From positions 105,305,141-105,369,140 of the forward strand of contig CM043942.1 of assembly GCA_014529385.2 (NCBI GenBank): a stretch of DNA of 64,000 bases. The letters are read 5' to 3'. Positions within the stretch are counted from its first letter, which is position 1, and each line of letters starts with the position of its first letter. Under the pieces are notes generated by a model. It had not been told where the DNA came from. It did not search any database and was given only the letters and a program-made list of their open reading frames with translations. This document shows, one piece after another, positions 1-15,021 of this stretch. The position numbers and the translations under genes are program-made. Source of the stretch: Adiantum capillus-veneris (lineage: Eukaryota; Streptophyta; Polypodiopsida; Polypodiales; Pteridaceae).

Positions 1-766
1 TTGTTCTCTTTTCCCTATAGAAGCCAAATCTCACCCCTTTTTGAATTTGGATCCCAAAAAGTTGAAAAATCCCAAGTTTTGTGTTTGCAATGTCTGTTTT
101 ATGTTTTTTTCCCTAACATCCAATTTTGATGTGATTTTTCAGTTTTTCTTTCAAGAAAACTTGATCATAGCAATATCCCACTAATGCTCACTATAAGTGG
201 TCAATTTTTCCCAAACATGGTCTCTAGGGTACATGGATCGCGATCCATGTTCCTCCACAGAATCTATCCAAACTTTCCAGATTGCTTCTAGAGAGTTTGT
301 TGATGCCCTTGATCCACAAATTTTGAATTTGGATCACTTTTGAAGTCTCTACCATCAAATTTCAAAGTTATGGTCATTTCGGCCAAAATATGGTTTTTAC
401 CCTTTTTTCCCTCAAATTTTTAGCCCAAATCTGATGGTGGTAGTTTCTACTTACCCTAATCCTATTGAAATGAAACATGAAACTAAAACAAACAAAATGG
501 TACAAAATAAAGTCGTTATGAAAAACAGAACAGCACTCTGAAAGTAATGAGAAAATCGAAGAAGGAAATGCTTTTGGCTATCTCACTCACAACTCTCTTA
601 ACCTATCGAGAATCTATGTAGCAATTCCTCGACTTTTAGACTCTACCAAGCACTAAACCTAATGTCTACCTGCTTCACTCGTAAAGTGTAAATGGAATGG
701 AAGGCAAATCTTCAAAAAAGAACGCTCTAAATACGGACTAGGTCACTCACCATCTAAGGATCATAT
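1..766 (-). mobile_element. Leader of an LTR element running off the left edge
   Basis: This stretch lies downstream (minus strand) of the LTR and primer site at 767-1684, so it should be the untranslated leader of an element that continues beyond position 1. I see no coding frame of useful length and no recognisable domain. The assignment rests only on its position next to the primer site. Confidence 0.55.
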
Positions 767-783
767 CCCCGGAAACGGTGCCA
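767..783 (-). other. Primer binding site, tRNA-Asp type
   Basis: On the minus strand this reads TGGCACCGTTTCCGGGG, one base after the LTR end at 785. It closely resembles the plant tRNA-Asp primer site known from Athila/Tat-type gypsy elements. It fixes the LTR above as a 5' LTR and the element's direction as leftward. Confidence 0.75.
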
Positions 784-784
784 A

Positions 785-1684
785 TGTTAGCGGGTCACCA
801 CGACGGACGTTTGTAGCATAGCGATCTGGCACTAACATAATATCAATACTTAGGGAAGTGACTCGGATGGGACACAAAGACTCTTTGAGATTGTCAATCT
901 CAAGAAGTGAACCTTAACAAGCAAACTCACTAACTCAACAAGCAAACCAACACTCAATGATCACGGAAATTTGCCTATGTCCTTTCTCACAGCTCTAGGT
1001 CATCACGTCATTTCGGCACTCGAACGAACTCAAAATGGAACGAAACTTTAGGAGGAGGTGTAGGATACCTAGGGGCACTATCCTACCAAGTCTGGTCGCA
1101 ATCTAACAAGGTACCAAAATTAGATCCATCATGAAAAAGGTCTTAAAAACTATAACAGAACTATCCAGAAAGGTCGCCTTATGGTCTAAGAACACTCTCC
1201 TATGGTCAAAATGACTAAAAACAACGATTTAAGCACTCAAATTTGCAAATAAGGCTCAGAGATGCATAGTTGTGAACCACAGCAAAACTAACAATGCTTA
1301 CACTTAAATGAAAGAGCAAAGAGAGAGGATCACAATGCAAGTTTCAGAACTAAAAACGAATTACCCAATCATTAGCTGTGATGATTACGAGTTGGAGCTT
1401 CGTAGTCGCTTGAGCGTACATACGCTTCTCTAAAGATAAGTCTCCTTCCACATTAAAGTTATTGACCTTTATACCTAGGGCATTCTAAATGGCCAGTGGA
1501 CCGTTCACATGGACCTTCACAAATATCATTACAGCATTACAACTCAGGGAATCGACTGCTACTCTAGAATCAGGATTTACACAGAGTATCACTGCACTTG
1601 CTCAAAAATATAGTAGACTACAAATGTGGTGTATGGCTACGTGTCCGGCCAGGTGGGTGCCTGTTTGATTAATCCTCAAAAACA
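785..1684 (-). mobile_element. 5' LTR of a minus-strand LTR retrotransposon
   Basis: The reverse complement runs from TGTTTTTGAGG to CCCGCTAACA and is collinear over its whole length (900 bp) with the plus-strand LTR at 39767-40677. Both share a TATAAAGG box (here at 1466-1473) and the same TG...CA ends. The LTR begins exactly where the gypsy RT remnant at 1685 stops, so it appears to have inserted into that older element. The other LTR is outside the window, so no target-site duplication can be checked. Confidence 0.85.
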
Positions 1685-2670
1685 CTTCTCAAGTGCATTT
1701 TGAGCCAACTTGCACTTCTTGGAATTCAGTTGTCCACCTTCCTCATCCAACCTTTGAAAGCATAGCTTCAACTTCAACACATGCTCTGCCTTGGAATTGT
1801 AACACCCAATATCATTCATGAAAAAATTGATGAACTTGCCCAAGTATGGTCCAAACACCTTATTCATCCACCAATCTTGAAACATCACATAGGCATTTAC
1901 CAAACCAAAAGGCATCCTACGGTAGGCAAAGCACCCCCATGGAAAATTGAATTTAGTCTCTAGTGGATCCTCCAAAGTAATGCCAATATGGAAATAACCC
2001 AAAAAGCCATCCATAATGCAGTACCACTCATGCCCCTCACCTAGTTCAAAATCTCATCCTGAAACGACGAGGGGTAATGATTTTGCTTTGTAACAGCATT
2101 CTATCACCAATAAGCCCATCGATGATGTTCAAGGAAGCAATAGGCCCATCGATAATAGTCTAGAGAACTTACAGCCAATCCGAATTGGAGGGGAATCATC
2201 CAACCATATGGTCCATAAGTGCTCTCTGCACGAATGTGGTGATCTTGTATCTTAACATTAAAACGATTGAACAATGCAATGCCTTGGACACCAAAGGGAC
2301 TCCTAAATTTATTCCCCTCGAATAACTCGACCTCTTTGCCCAAGTATTATAGTTGTGTGGAGGGGCGAGAAAGAAATAAAGCTTTGGTAAGGTTTTTTAG
2401 AGGCCAAAATCGTCCTGGAAGACAGATTGATGTGTAATAACAACAGGCAAAACCACGCAGACTCCCTTACTAGATAGATAATACTTGCCTCGAGCAGCTT
2501 GTTGATTTTTTGCTACAAGGCCTCCTTCCAAATCTCTCCAACCTTTGTAGATTTTGTGCTCTTGGCTTATACCCCTCTTTGAGTAAAATCTGATGCTCCA
2601 CCCCTTTAGCTCCTTTCAAGCCTTTATACTCCATGGCAAATAGATTGGGATACAATGCACACAAATCCAC
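1685..2670 (-). pseudogene. Ty3/gypsy reverse transcriptase remnant (G1)
   Basis: The minus-strand reading shows a linker into RT with the type of motif ending LLKEGYKP, then RT palm motifs: a FAYRRMPFGL segment and a FMNDIGCY segment where the catalytic box (usually an aspartate pair) should be. The box has lost one Asp and could not be active. Several stops and frame changes separate 2470-2670 from 1685-2014. The reading ends at the LTR inserted at 1684, so the RNaseH and integrase of this copy are outside the window. The RRMPFGL style recalls the Athila/Tat branch, but I would not assign a clade. Confidence 0.75.
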
Positions 2671-2987
2671 ATAGACCTTATTTTCTTACTTGGTTAGATA
2701 TTCACCCAACATGCCCTCTACTTCTTTAACATCTAGACCAAAAACTAGAACTTGCATACCTTAACTTGAACTGGGGGAGTCTACAATAATTTTGAACAGG
2801 TCTGTGTCCAGCTTTAGCAGCTCTTTGTCACTCTCCTCCTCTTCTTCAATGCTAGTATAGCCCTCATCATAGGTTGATTGTGTCTCGTACTCATAGCTAG
2901 TGCTTGAATCTCCTCCATCACCTTCTACCACACGATGAAATTCAATCTCCTGGTCTTCAAATCAAGCACCACTTGCCTACCATTATC

Positions 2988-3383
2988 TTAATTGGGAAAT
3001 GTAAAAAACCCCTTCTCCCAATCATGCTTAGCTCTCATTACAAGCAACCATGGCCTCCTCAAAATGATTGTGTAAGCATTCTCACCTGCTGTCATCATAA
3101 AGAAATCAATGAGGCATTCAATTCGAATAACCTTTACCTTCACATCTTGAGCCATCCCCACACACCTCGCTTTGGCATGGTTGGTCATCCTCATTTGCAC
3201 ATTGGACCTAACATTAGCCTTGATACCTATGTCCTTCATAGCAGTCTTTGTTAGCACACAAACCTGTGCACCACCATCAATGTATGCATGCACTTGCTTC
3301 TTCCTTTCAATCAAAACATCCACAACTAGAAGCACATCAATCATACTTCCTACCCTTAGAGACACATTCTGCACTTCATGCAC
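2988..3383 (-). pseudogene. Retropepsin-like protease remnant (G1)
   Basis: About 131 residues carry the retropepsin signature YIDGGAQVCVLT near residue 35. Here the usual D-[ST]-G-A active site reads D-G-G-A, as in many plant gypsy proteases. A second conserved segment ends with a possible I-L-R-R-P-W motif, the counterpart of the ILGRP flap-proximal motif. It lies between the zinc knuckle at about 3900 and the RT at 2670, which is the normal gag-PR-RT order. There are stops between the blocks, so it is part of a dead polyprotein. Confidence 0.7.
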
Positions 3384-3784
3384 ATCACCTCTAGCCCATG
3401 GAAGCCTTGTGCTAACACTGGTGGACCATCACCTCCTCAAATTGAGATTTAATGCAAGACATTGACCAATTGTAATATTAGCTTTTTGATGTTGAACATC
3501 CCTCACCAAATCATACTTCAGATAACCCCATCCCGGCTTGAAATCCATCTGCTTGATCCCCCGATGATGCATTCTTTTGGTTGACTCCTATTTCTCTCTA
3601 CATTCATTCACTTTCACTTTGTCCTTGTGAGTCCTAGTTTCTCGCTCAATTTCTATCTCCCTTTCACCTTGTGCTCTGTGTTTGCCAAAACATCCACATT
3701 TTGCTTATCCACACCAATGATATTAACCCTAGGAACTTGATCATTACCTGGCAGAGCTGGTGGTTCCACGTTCTTGACTATCTG

Positions 3785-4690
3785 CTACTCTCTTTGACCA
3801 TTGACTTGCATATGCCCTCTACCTGCGCTAAATAGAGGATACATGCCACCTCTTTTCCTTGGTAGATGTGAGCAATCTAGAGCATAGTGACCTTCTTCTC
3901 CACAGTTGTAGCACTTGCCAGGAAATGGCCTAGCCCTGCCTCTTCTAGCCCTCAACTGATCTCTATCCATAACACTTACACAAAGCTCTTGCATCTACTT
4001 AGTCAAATCTTGAATAGTACGTACCCATTGTTGTGGAATGTTTGTGACTCCCCAATTTGCTTGGTTCTAAACTTGGGCTTCTTCCTTCAAAATATGGAGC
4101 CATAGCTTCATACTCCAACACACCTTGCTTGATCTTCTTCTTCATTTTCTTGGTCTTCACCCGTGCAATCGCAATTGCACCATTATAATTCTTTAGACTC
4201 TCAAAATCCACCTAGTCTCAAACCTTGGGATGCAAACACGCCACAAACGCCTCCAAATTGAAGTACTCACCATTGGCCAACTACATGGTAGCCGTAAACT
4301 CTACCCAACATTCTTCGAAACGGTTAAGAAAAACACCAAATTCTTCATTCGCATCCTGCCTTAAAGTATTCAATTTTGCATCTAAATCAATTGGAGATGC
4401 CTCTTTATGAAAATGTTGTAGTAAGCGATCCCGGAAGGCCGGCCATATCAACCTTGGTTCTCCTTCCAAAGCATAAAACCATACCTTCTCTATTCCGTGC
4501 ATTAGAGAGGAATTGTTTGCATCTTGCTATCCTTGTTCGGCATGTGCAACAACAACATGTACAACTCAAAATTGGTCATCCACTCCTCGAATCCTCCTTG
4601 CCAATGAAAAACATCCCGTAACTTTGTGCTACCATCACTTTCTTGTGGAAAAAGATATCTTTCTTGATCGAGCCAATGAGAAATTAGATG
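3785..4690 (-). pseudogene. Ty3/gypsy Gag remnant with CCHC zinc knuckle (G1)
   Basis: Minus-strand blocks form a plant gypsy Gag. From about 4650 to 4210 runs a capsid-like stretch with FHWQGGFEEW, then KVWFYALEGEP, then LRQDANEEFGVFLNRFEECW, the usual Retrotrans_gag arrangement. A canonical CX2CX4HX4C knuckle, CYNCGEEGHYALDC, follows at 3881-3922. Stops and shifts (about 4503 and 4000) break the frame. It precedes the protease and RT remnants in the same orientation, so all belong to one copy, G1. Confidence 0.75.
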
Positions 4691-4699
4691 CTCCTAACT

Positions 4700-5110
4700 G
4701 GGGACACCAAAAGATGTAAAGGGGGAATAAAAACACAAACAGATTGCCTCTCTATAGCCCAAGATGATCACAACACCCCAATCCACTCAATAACACCTCA
4801 AAAATAACGTGGGTTTCACAACAAACCCTTTTCATTGTGCACCCACACCACTTCAATTGCACACAACACCACCACATTAAACTTCTCTCTCACTCTCTCT
4901 TTGCACCACACAAAAGAACGACCTAGGGACAATGCACACACGCCCGCACCGACAACAAAAGAGAAAATAGTAGAGAGAAAAAGGGGGATGAGGAATCGAT
5001 AGAAAAAGGGAGGAAGTGCAAGCTTAATTATTCAAAAGCTAGAGTACAACGTTCCCCTTTAAGATTTTTATAGACATCTAGGCAGCTCTCCTCTCCTCTA
5101 CTCCCGAAGC
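4700..5110 (-). mobile_element. Possible 3' part of the G1 5' LTR with TATA box
   Basis: Upstream (minus strand) of G1 gag there is no coding signal. A TATAAAAATC box occurs at about 5062-5071, followed within 30-40 bp by what could be a transcript start. A possible primer site reads TGGTGTCCCCAG at about 4702-4713. No matching LTR lies in the window, so the limits are guesses. Confidence 0.35.
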
Positions 5111-6782
5111 TCTTATTGCCAAAAATTGCCTGAAATAGCGCAAAAAAAAAGTGGCCCCTTATTGGGTAGATTTTCTATTTTTGGCAACCCCTTTTTTGCC
5201 GAACACTTGTCTCTTCAATTTGCGCATGACTGCATGTGAACCACTAATTTTATCCGACTTTTCTTGCATGCCACTCCTTGCAGGAGACCCATCTTATTCC
5301 AAGCAACAATGCCACTAGCCCATAGCACAGGCACCACATGCCCTCAATTAAAAAAGGGGAGGACCTGAAGGGGCCCTCATGGGAACAACTGCTTAAGATC
5401 AACCAAATTAACCATCACGTCCCACTGACCACCAGCTACCAACAACCAACAACAACCGCCATCGAACGGCCACACAGCAGTGCCACATCAATGCCACAGA
5501 CGCCCGCACGTGAGGGAAAGGAGCTTCCATAGCTTCTCTCTCTCTCTCTCTCCCAATTGAGACAATGAAGTAATGGTCCTCATATGGTATAAATACCCTA
5601 ATCAATTGTAGTGCATGTGGGATAACCTCCTTAACAGCACCTCCTAATGGGCTACACTCCTGGAGAGCTCAAAATCCCTTTTTTTGAAGTTTAAAAAAAA
5701 CCCTTTTACACCAAGTGTCCTTCTTTTTATTTTCCTACCAAATTCTTTGATTGTTAAGCCAAGTTAGTATCTCACCATGCCTAACTCAATCCTTGAGAAC
5801 CCCGTTGAACTTTGATTTTCTTTGTTGCCGCAAATTGAGGGTCCAAAAACGGGAGAAAAGTCATCTAGCACTACCACACCAACAACTGCCCAAAAATTCA
5901 ACCTGCCATATTTCACTGCTCCAGATCCTAATTAGCAAGCCATCAACTCCAACTAACGATACATTGAAACTTCCCTCTAGTACCCTAGCGACCCCAGAAA
6001 AAACTCATGTCGACATGCCTACTAAGGCGGTCAAACTGGTGCACAATTGGCCCCAGGCAAAAACTTCATCTCCTCATAACTTGGTTGTTTGAACTCCGAT
6101 TGCCAATCTGGAAAAACCGACATGCATCATAAGTTGAGCAATTTGAATCCATGTATTCAATTTTACTCTGACCAACCATTTACAGCTGACCCATCCCGCA
6201 AGGATTTGAAAACCACTTTAAACTTCAAACCGCCATAACTTGCACTATGTAGCTCCGATTGAGGAGCCATCTGGACCGGCTTGGATAACACATTGAGGAT
6301 CATTTTTGGCACTTCCATTCTTGCACTTTGAACACTTGGACTAGTCACCTTTGATAGGAACCCTATCAAAGGCCTTGGCTTTTTAAAAATCGCATAAAGC
6401 ATACACATTTACCCTTTAGTTATGTGTCAAATCAAAATGGTGGGGTCATGGGTGGCATGTAGTGTGGTGCCAACGAGCTACTATCATAAGCAAGGACAAT
6501 GCAATCACTAAAGTGAGTAGCTATATAGTAATCAGAATTAGAATGATGGTACACATAGCGCCAATGTGCATAAAGAGTTTAGTACCATGGTAGCTTTGGT
6601 AGGCTTTGTCCTGATGTAGACCCAATAAAAAATTGAAATTTTTCTTCAAATTCGAGACTTAGAGTCTGACCCACGCCCCTCTTTTGGCTCCCACCATATG
6701 GGACCCAATTGGCAATCAAAAAATATATATTTTTTTGTATTAAGGGTGACTGCTTCTCCCACAAAAACAAATAGATTTCACA
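5111..6782. other. Anonymous DNA, no gene seen
   Basis: Open frames here are short, lack recognisable motifs and match no other region of the window that I could see. A short (CT)n tract lies near 5536-5553. Confidence 0.6.
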
Positions 6783-6808
6783 CATACACACACACACACA
6801 CACACACC
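6783..6808. repeat. (CA)n microsatellite
   Basis: About 13 CA units with one interruption at the left edge. Confidence 0.9.
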
Positions 6809-7483
6809 TAGATTAGGAGAAGATAATTAGATGCCAACACGTCTATTTCTTGACCTTTGTGGGCTCTAATTGAAGATGAAACTCGAGAGATTTTACACAC
6901 ATACCAATTGATATAGCTTATGGTGGATGGATCAAAGATCCATTGATAGTTTATTCATAATTAGATTAGGGTTCAATTAATGCTTGATTAATAACCAATC
7001 TCAGGGGGTGCATGATGCACCTTACAAAATCCTTTATATCATGTGCGATTAAAACCTAATTAAAAAAACCCTTTTCATATTTTGTGGATTGGAATAAAAC
7101 TAACCCTCTTTCTTCATAAACCTCTAGCTTCAATTCAAACTTGAATTGAAATGCCCCTCCTTTAAGTGTAAATTTGTAACTAATATGAACTATAATATAC
7201 AATGTTGTCAAGCGCACATGATACCATATAAGGTCTGGCACCCCTTGAGGAACCAATGCATCAAGAGTATATGGCTGCAAAATAAGCTTGATTGATTAAG
7301 GATAAAGATGTACAAAGTGCCTCTATATGGAAATATAGAAAGAGGAAACATTTTACACATTAGCGTACAACAAGGTATGCATGTGGCTACACATGCAGTC
7401 TCCAAAAGGCTATTCTTTACACACATAAGAGGAAGTTCACCAAAGGGCTATGTCTACATATGCTTCCACATGGGTAGAGGGTG

Positions 7484-7485
<2 letters not shown>
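6809..7485. other. Anonymous AT-rich DNA
   Basis: No coding frame with recognisable motifs and no clear repeat structure. Confidence 0.5.

Positions 7486-7533
<48 letters not shown>
7486..7533. repeat. (CA)n microsatellite, 48 bp
   Basis: An uninterrupted run of about 24 CA units. Open frames crossing it are artefacts of the repeat. Confidence 0.95.
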
Positions 7534-10464
<2,931 letters not shown>

Positions 10465-10775
10465 TATTATTGTAGGCATACTCTACAAGAGGTAAGTACT
10501 TTTCCCATAGTAGTGAGCGTTGATCTACTTCTGTAACATAAGTCTTTAGTAGGCCAAGTATCGTAAGATTGGCTATCTCACTTTGGCCATCCGTTTGTGG
10601 GTGATAGGCCGAAGACAAATTCAATCTTATTCCTAGATTCTCAAAGAGACCTTTCCAGAAATTACTGGTCATTTTAGGATCTCTATCTGACACGATGGAT
10701 GTTGGTAATCCATGGTGTTTGAAAATCTGTGATATGAAGAGAGATGCCATTTGGTGTGCCTTAATAGTCTTTTGC
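10465..10775 (-). pseudogene. Integrase core remnant of G2
   Basis: Minus-strand residues show the DDE integrase blocks [25 protein letters not shown] (second Asp) and YHPQTDGQSEIAN (catalytic Glu), then the LPLVEYAYNNT segment. The sequence leaves homology with G3 just after YNNT. There is no integrase zinc finger or first Asp, because the piece is fused directly to RT at about 10775. It cannot be functional. Confidence 0.85.
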
Positions 10776-11150
10776 GAAACGCGGTCTTTAGGATATCTTC
10801 ATCCACTATCCTTATTTGATAATAGCCACTTTTAAGGTCAATCCTACTGAAGTAGGTAGAGCCTTGTAGCTTATCAAACAGATCTTCTACCCAAGGCATG
10901 GGAAATTTGTTTTTGATAGTGATATGGTTTAGTGCTCGATAGTCCACACACATACGGTATGTACCATCTTTATTTTGCACTAAAAGGACTGGAAAACAAA
11001 AGGAAGAGGAGCTAGGCCTCACCATTCCTTTGTCTACCAATTCTTGTACTTGCCTCATGATCTCCTCTTGTTGAGCTTGGGAAACTTGATAAGGAGACTT
11101 GTTAGGTGGTGAGCTTCCTGGTAGCAGCTTAATTTGATGGTCATCATTCC
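10776..11150 (-). pseudogene. Reverse transcriptase N-terminal half of G2
   Basis: Residues [38 protein letters not shown] and [20 protein letters not shown] are the standard gypsy RT blocks 1-3, including the first catalytic Asp of the LKSGYYQI region. The frame then ends at KTAFR and is joined to integrase, so the catalytic YxDD box, RNaseH and the integrase zinc finger are missing. A frame break occurs near 11150 before the protease-RT linker. Confidence 0.85.
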
Positions 11151-11732
11151 CTCATTTTGGAGGTAAGTCCATAGGGATATCATCAATGAACACATCTTGG
11201 AATCCATTTAGAAAATTAGAAAAGTCTAGCTCTTCTTGATTCCTACCATTTACATTTGATGAAACACTAGGACCTTTTAGGGATTCTTTGACAAAAATCA
11301 TGTATGCAGAAACCGAGCTTTTCATTGACTTATCAAAAGCCAATGAATTTACAAGTGGTATAGTACGACCAAACTCATTAGCATCTATATACATGCTCTT
11401 TCCCCTGTAGGTGAAGTAGATTCTCCTTTCATGGAACTTCATGTTGGCAGCCATGCGGTTGAACCATGGTGCCCCCAGGATAGCATCCTCATGGTGGAGA
11501 GGACAGATGAAAATTCTTCTTTGTCGATATAGATTTGGACATGAAGCCTCAACTTCCCAATCAAGGGAGTAACGGAGGCTTTCTGTCCCTTGAAAGCTGT
11601 GTCAGTAGTTATAGTATCTCCCATCTCAAAATCTTGAATGACCAAATTGGTGGCCAACTCCATAGATATGAAGTTGTGAGTAGAGCTAGGGTCAAACAAG
11701 ATGAAGGCATCATGTTTCCTTACCTTTTCCAA
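11151..11732 (-). pseudogene. Aspartic protease and protease-RT linker of G2
   Basis: The N-terminal part reads FILFDPSSTHNFIS; G3 has LFDPGSTHNFIS at the same place. The active-site Gly of the D-x-G triad is replaced by Ser here. The linker block HERRIYFTYRGKSMYIDA matches the G3 protease C-terminus. A frameshift lies near 11450, where the two open frames overlap. Dead, but clearly the counterpart of 47762-48247. Confidence 0.8.
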
Positions 11733-13142
11733 AGCATAGGAGAGAGGTGATCCTTTGCAATGAGCATCCTCTTTTGGAGCTTTGATGGTGGAAGCTCTAG
11801 AAGTCTCACTGCAGGCATTTCTCTTGGGGCAAGAACGATGGACATGTCCTTGCTCCCCACATTAAAACACTTATGGTCCTTGCAAAAAGCTTCAAGCTCT
11901 TTAGGAGAGAGTTTGTTTTTACCTTTGTAAACTCCCTTCTCCTTGGACCGATTGTTGTTGTTGTTGTTATTGGAACTACCTTGGGAAGAATTTTGGGCTT
12001 TAGTTTTCCCCTTTGCATCACTTTTGTCTTTGTTTTCCATGGGCTTGACATTTCTTCTAGCCCCTTGTTGGAAATTGATGTGGGAAGCAACCATGGTGTG
12101 GTGGATTACTTCGGTGATAGAACTAGACCATCGGACGTTGACATACTCGGCCATTTCTTCAGGTAATCCCACACAAAAATTGTTGCTTTTTCTTGGCAAA
12201 GTCTATCTTTTGGAAGACAGTAGCCTTGAGATGTAAATCCCAAAATGTGTCCACATGTTTGTGAATAGACTCATGGGAGAGAAGCTTCAAACTGCATCAT
12301 TCGGTAAGTACTTTGTCCTTTGCATCGCTTGCAAGGAATTGCTTCATGATGGAAACTCGTAGAGTTTCCATGTTTTTGGGGCTTCACCGTTGCCATGAGG
12401 GCTAGCCCACCATTGACGGGCCAATTTTTTGAAGTGCATAGCTACATGGCGTAGCTTGGAGGACTCCGTGAAGCCCTCGTCTCCAAAGGCCACATCAAAT
12501 TGCTGGATGAAGGCCATACTTAGTCAGTGGCACCAAAGGTGCCATCATAGGTGATAAAAGAGATTCTCTTTCCTCCCTCTTTGAACCTCTTGAGCTTTTG
12601 TGACCTTCACCATGCAGGGTATGAATTGCAATGTCCTCCCCTCTATAATTCTCTAGAAAGAATAGCCATAGCTTTTGTCGGTAGAGGAGGAAGGTGAAGA
12701 AAAAGGAGAAGAGGGTGACCTCTTTCTTGACCTTTTCTTTCTTTGTTTCCTTGCTTCCCTTTTGGAGTGACGATGAGAAGGACTATGTATTGACCGTTTC
12801 CTCTTGGGAGGGGTTTGCGATCATCTAGACCGCTGTCTTCATGAAGCCACATCGTCAAGAGGAACTTAGGGATCCATTACTTTCTTGTTCTTTGGAGAGA
12901 TTCTTCTTTTGAGGGTCTCATCAAAAGCCCTCCTAAGGTCTCTCTTCTCTTGGAGAGGAAGGAAAATCCCATAAGCACTAAGTTGTTGAGTAACTTTAGC
13001 TTGCAAAGCAGGGTTGCCCATAGCTTGCTGCAACCTAGTAACAAGATAATTGATAAAACATGGGGGCATCATCATTAGCACCTTCATGTGAAAAATCAAA
13101 GTTATCAATGCTCATTCTACTCTCTTGGTTATTGTCAGCCAT
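11733..13142 (-). pseudogene. Gag remnant of G2
   Basis: Gag starts at the ATG at 13142 (MADNNQESRMSIDNFDF), about 420 bp inside the LTR end, then shifts frame near 13060. Downstream blocks RLQQAMGNPALQAKV, a Lys/Arg/Ser-rich region (about 12640-12860) and EEMAEYVN...IHHTMVASHINFQQGA match G3 Gag. The zinc knuckle near 11840-11880 is split by a one-base frameshift: the first Cys is in one frame and GHVHRSCP in the next. Asn-rich and Lys-rich spacers precede it. Confidence 0.8.
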
Positions 13143-13545
13143 GCTAATTATACTTATGTGCTTACTTAGTGTATTCTTTGGCAATTCAAAAACTTGGTCG
13201 CGACTCCTCTTAGCCTTTGAAAATCAGCACTTTAAGTATCTACACACATGGCTTGAATTGGTTAATTATATAGAGTAGTGGAGTGGGTCTAACATAGCAG
13301 AATTGCGGAGGGATAGCTTCTTTTGGACTTCTTATGGCTCAATAATGGTAAAGCCATAGGCAAGTCTAAGAAGACCCCATTATTAATACCAAAGCTCCCG
13401 TGGTGTGCACCATATTCCACATAGTGGGCTCAACAAATTCAATAAATAGATCCCACTCCCACTTACCCTAATATAATTAACAAAATCAACCATTAATAGG
13501 CTACTTAAGGACCTCTCTTCTTAAGCAAGAAAAGAGAAACCAAAT

Positions 13546-13557
13546 GCTATGATACCA
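13546..13557 (-). other. Primer binding site of G2, initiator-Met type
   Basis: The minus strand reads TGGTATCATAGC, one base off the plant initiator-Met consensus primer site, six bases after the LTR end at 13564. Confidence 0.75.
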
Positions 13558-13563
13558 ATATAA

Positions 13564-14255
13564 TGGAAATGGTCTATGAACTTAAAGAATAGCAGAATAA
13601 AGAGAATTAGAGTGAGCATTTTTCTGAGATTACTTTGAGAACAGAGAGGGTAAACTTAATTGATGGTAGCAACATAAACATAGTACTTAATTAACTTGGC
13701 ATAAACACTACTTTTGCAAGAGAGAGAACTAGAGAACATGACAATAGTTGAGGACCGGATTCACTTGGAGTTGGTCTCCGCTCCAAAAGGCGTTTGTATT
13801 ATAGATTCTCCCATCAAGAGAGACTTGGTACAATACACTATTTGTGTTCCTTGTTACCTAGGTGATGCAATGAAGATGGAAAGCTTCATGCCTCATGAGC
13901 TTAACATAAACTTTGCAAAAAACATTAACTATCCCAAGCCTCAGTTCCAAGGCCTCAAACACCTTAGAAGGTGGAGAGAGCTAGCAGAGAATGAGGGTAG
14001 GGAAGAGGAAGAAGAATCATTCATAGGAGAAAGAAATAGTTCCTCACTTATCATCACTCTTCTTGCTTAGCATAGCATAATAGCATAGTAATGAAGGTGA
14101 AGACGATGGCAAGCTTAAGCATTGAAGCATGGCTCTTGGTTGGATTTTCATTCCATAGCCAAGAGTATTTGTGTAAGCTCTCAACTTCTCAAAAAGCTTG
14201 GAGAAGGAGATGGAGCTCTTGCACTTTGCACTTCACACAATGAGAGAGAGAGAGT

Positions 14256-14286
<31 letters not shown>

Positions 14287-14326
14287 GGGGGGGGGGGAAG
14301 AGTATATCCCCTCTCGTGCTTGGTCC

Positions 14327-14388
<62 letters not shown>

Positions 14389-15021
14389 CGTATTATTTAA
14401 TTATATCATTTGGACATGTGTCCTCTTTTTTCTCTTTGAGAGAAAGAACTTAATTATTTATTTTTATCCATCTAAATTCTCATTGGACCGGGAGGATCTT
14501 GACATGTGTCTTTTATGCTTCTTAAGATATCATGTTTGAATTGAACGCTTCAAGCACCTAGTCATTTAAGCATGTAAACCATTTATGCCTCTTGAGAGGT
14601 TATGTTTGAATTGAACACTTCAAGAACATTAGTCATTTAAGCATGAGAAGCACAAGCATGGGCAAGGTTCCCACAAACACCTTAAGCACCTTAGTTAGCA
14701 AACCAACAAGCATCTCATGCTTGGGTAGGATTCCCACCTCAAGGTCAGCCCTAGCTTGCCTAAGGTCAAAGGACTTTTTAACACTAACTTTTGGAGGTCT
14801 TTAATGAAGCTAACCCTAAGGTCTTTAAGCTCCATTAGATAGCATTTCTCTTTAGCCGACCATCTATCATTTGGGCCCCTTTTACCTTGGCCCCGTGTTG
14901 AGACAGATCCATAAGCACGTGCCTATATTCTAACCCTTGTTCCCGTTTATTCACCTACATTAAATGATCAGTTTAATATGAGAAAATCATTTGGATTGGT
15001 TAGATATTAGATTTTACGACA
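13564..15021 (-). mobile_element. 5' LTR of G2
   Basis: On the minus strand it starts TGTCGTAAAATC and ends CATTTCCA. The first about 60 bp are collinear with the G3 LTR starts at 44946 and 51437, and the end region resembles the last 200 bp of the G3 3' LTR. It is 1458 bp long and includes a poly-G and (CT)n block that G3 lacks. Confidence 0.75.
14243..14385. repeat. GA, GT, poly-G and CT tracts inside the G2 LTR
   Basis: (GA)6, (GT)8, then 28 consecutive G (14270-14297), a 31-bp spacer and about 28 CT units (14329-14385). Confidence 0.95.

Larger units (their letters stand above)
10465..15021 (-). mobile_element. Truncated Ty3/gypsy copy G2, chromovirus family
   Basis: A minus-strand element with 5' LTR (13564-15021), initiator-Met primer site, Gag, protease, RT and part of integrase. 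Its Gag, protease, RT and integrase segments match those of the plus-strand G3 copy at 44946-52998 block by block, so they are one family. It lacks the RT palm through the integrase N-terminus, and everything after the integrase core including the 3' LTR. Its right end abuts a gypsy RNaseH coding segment at 15022. Confidence 0.85.
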
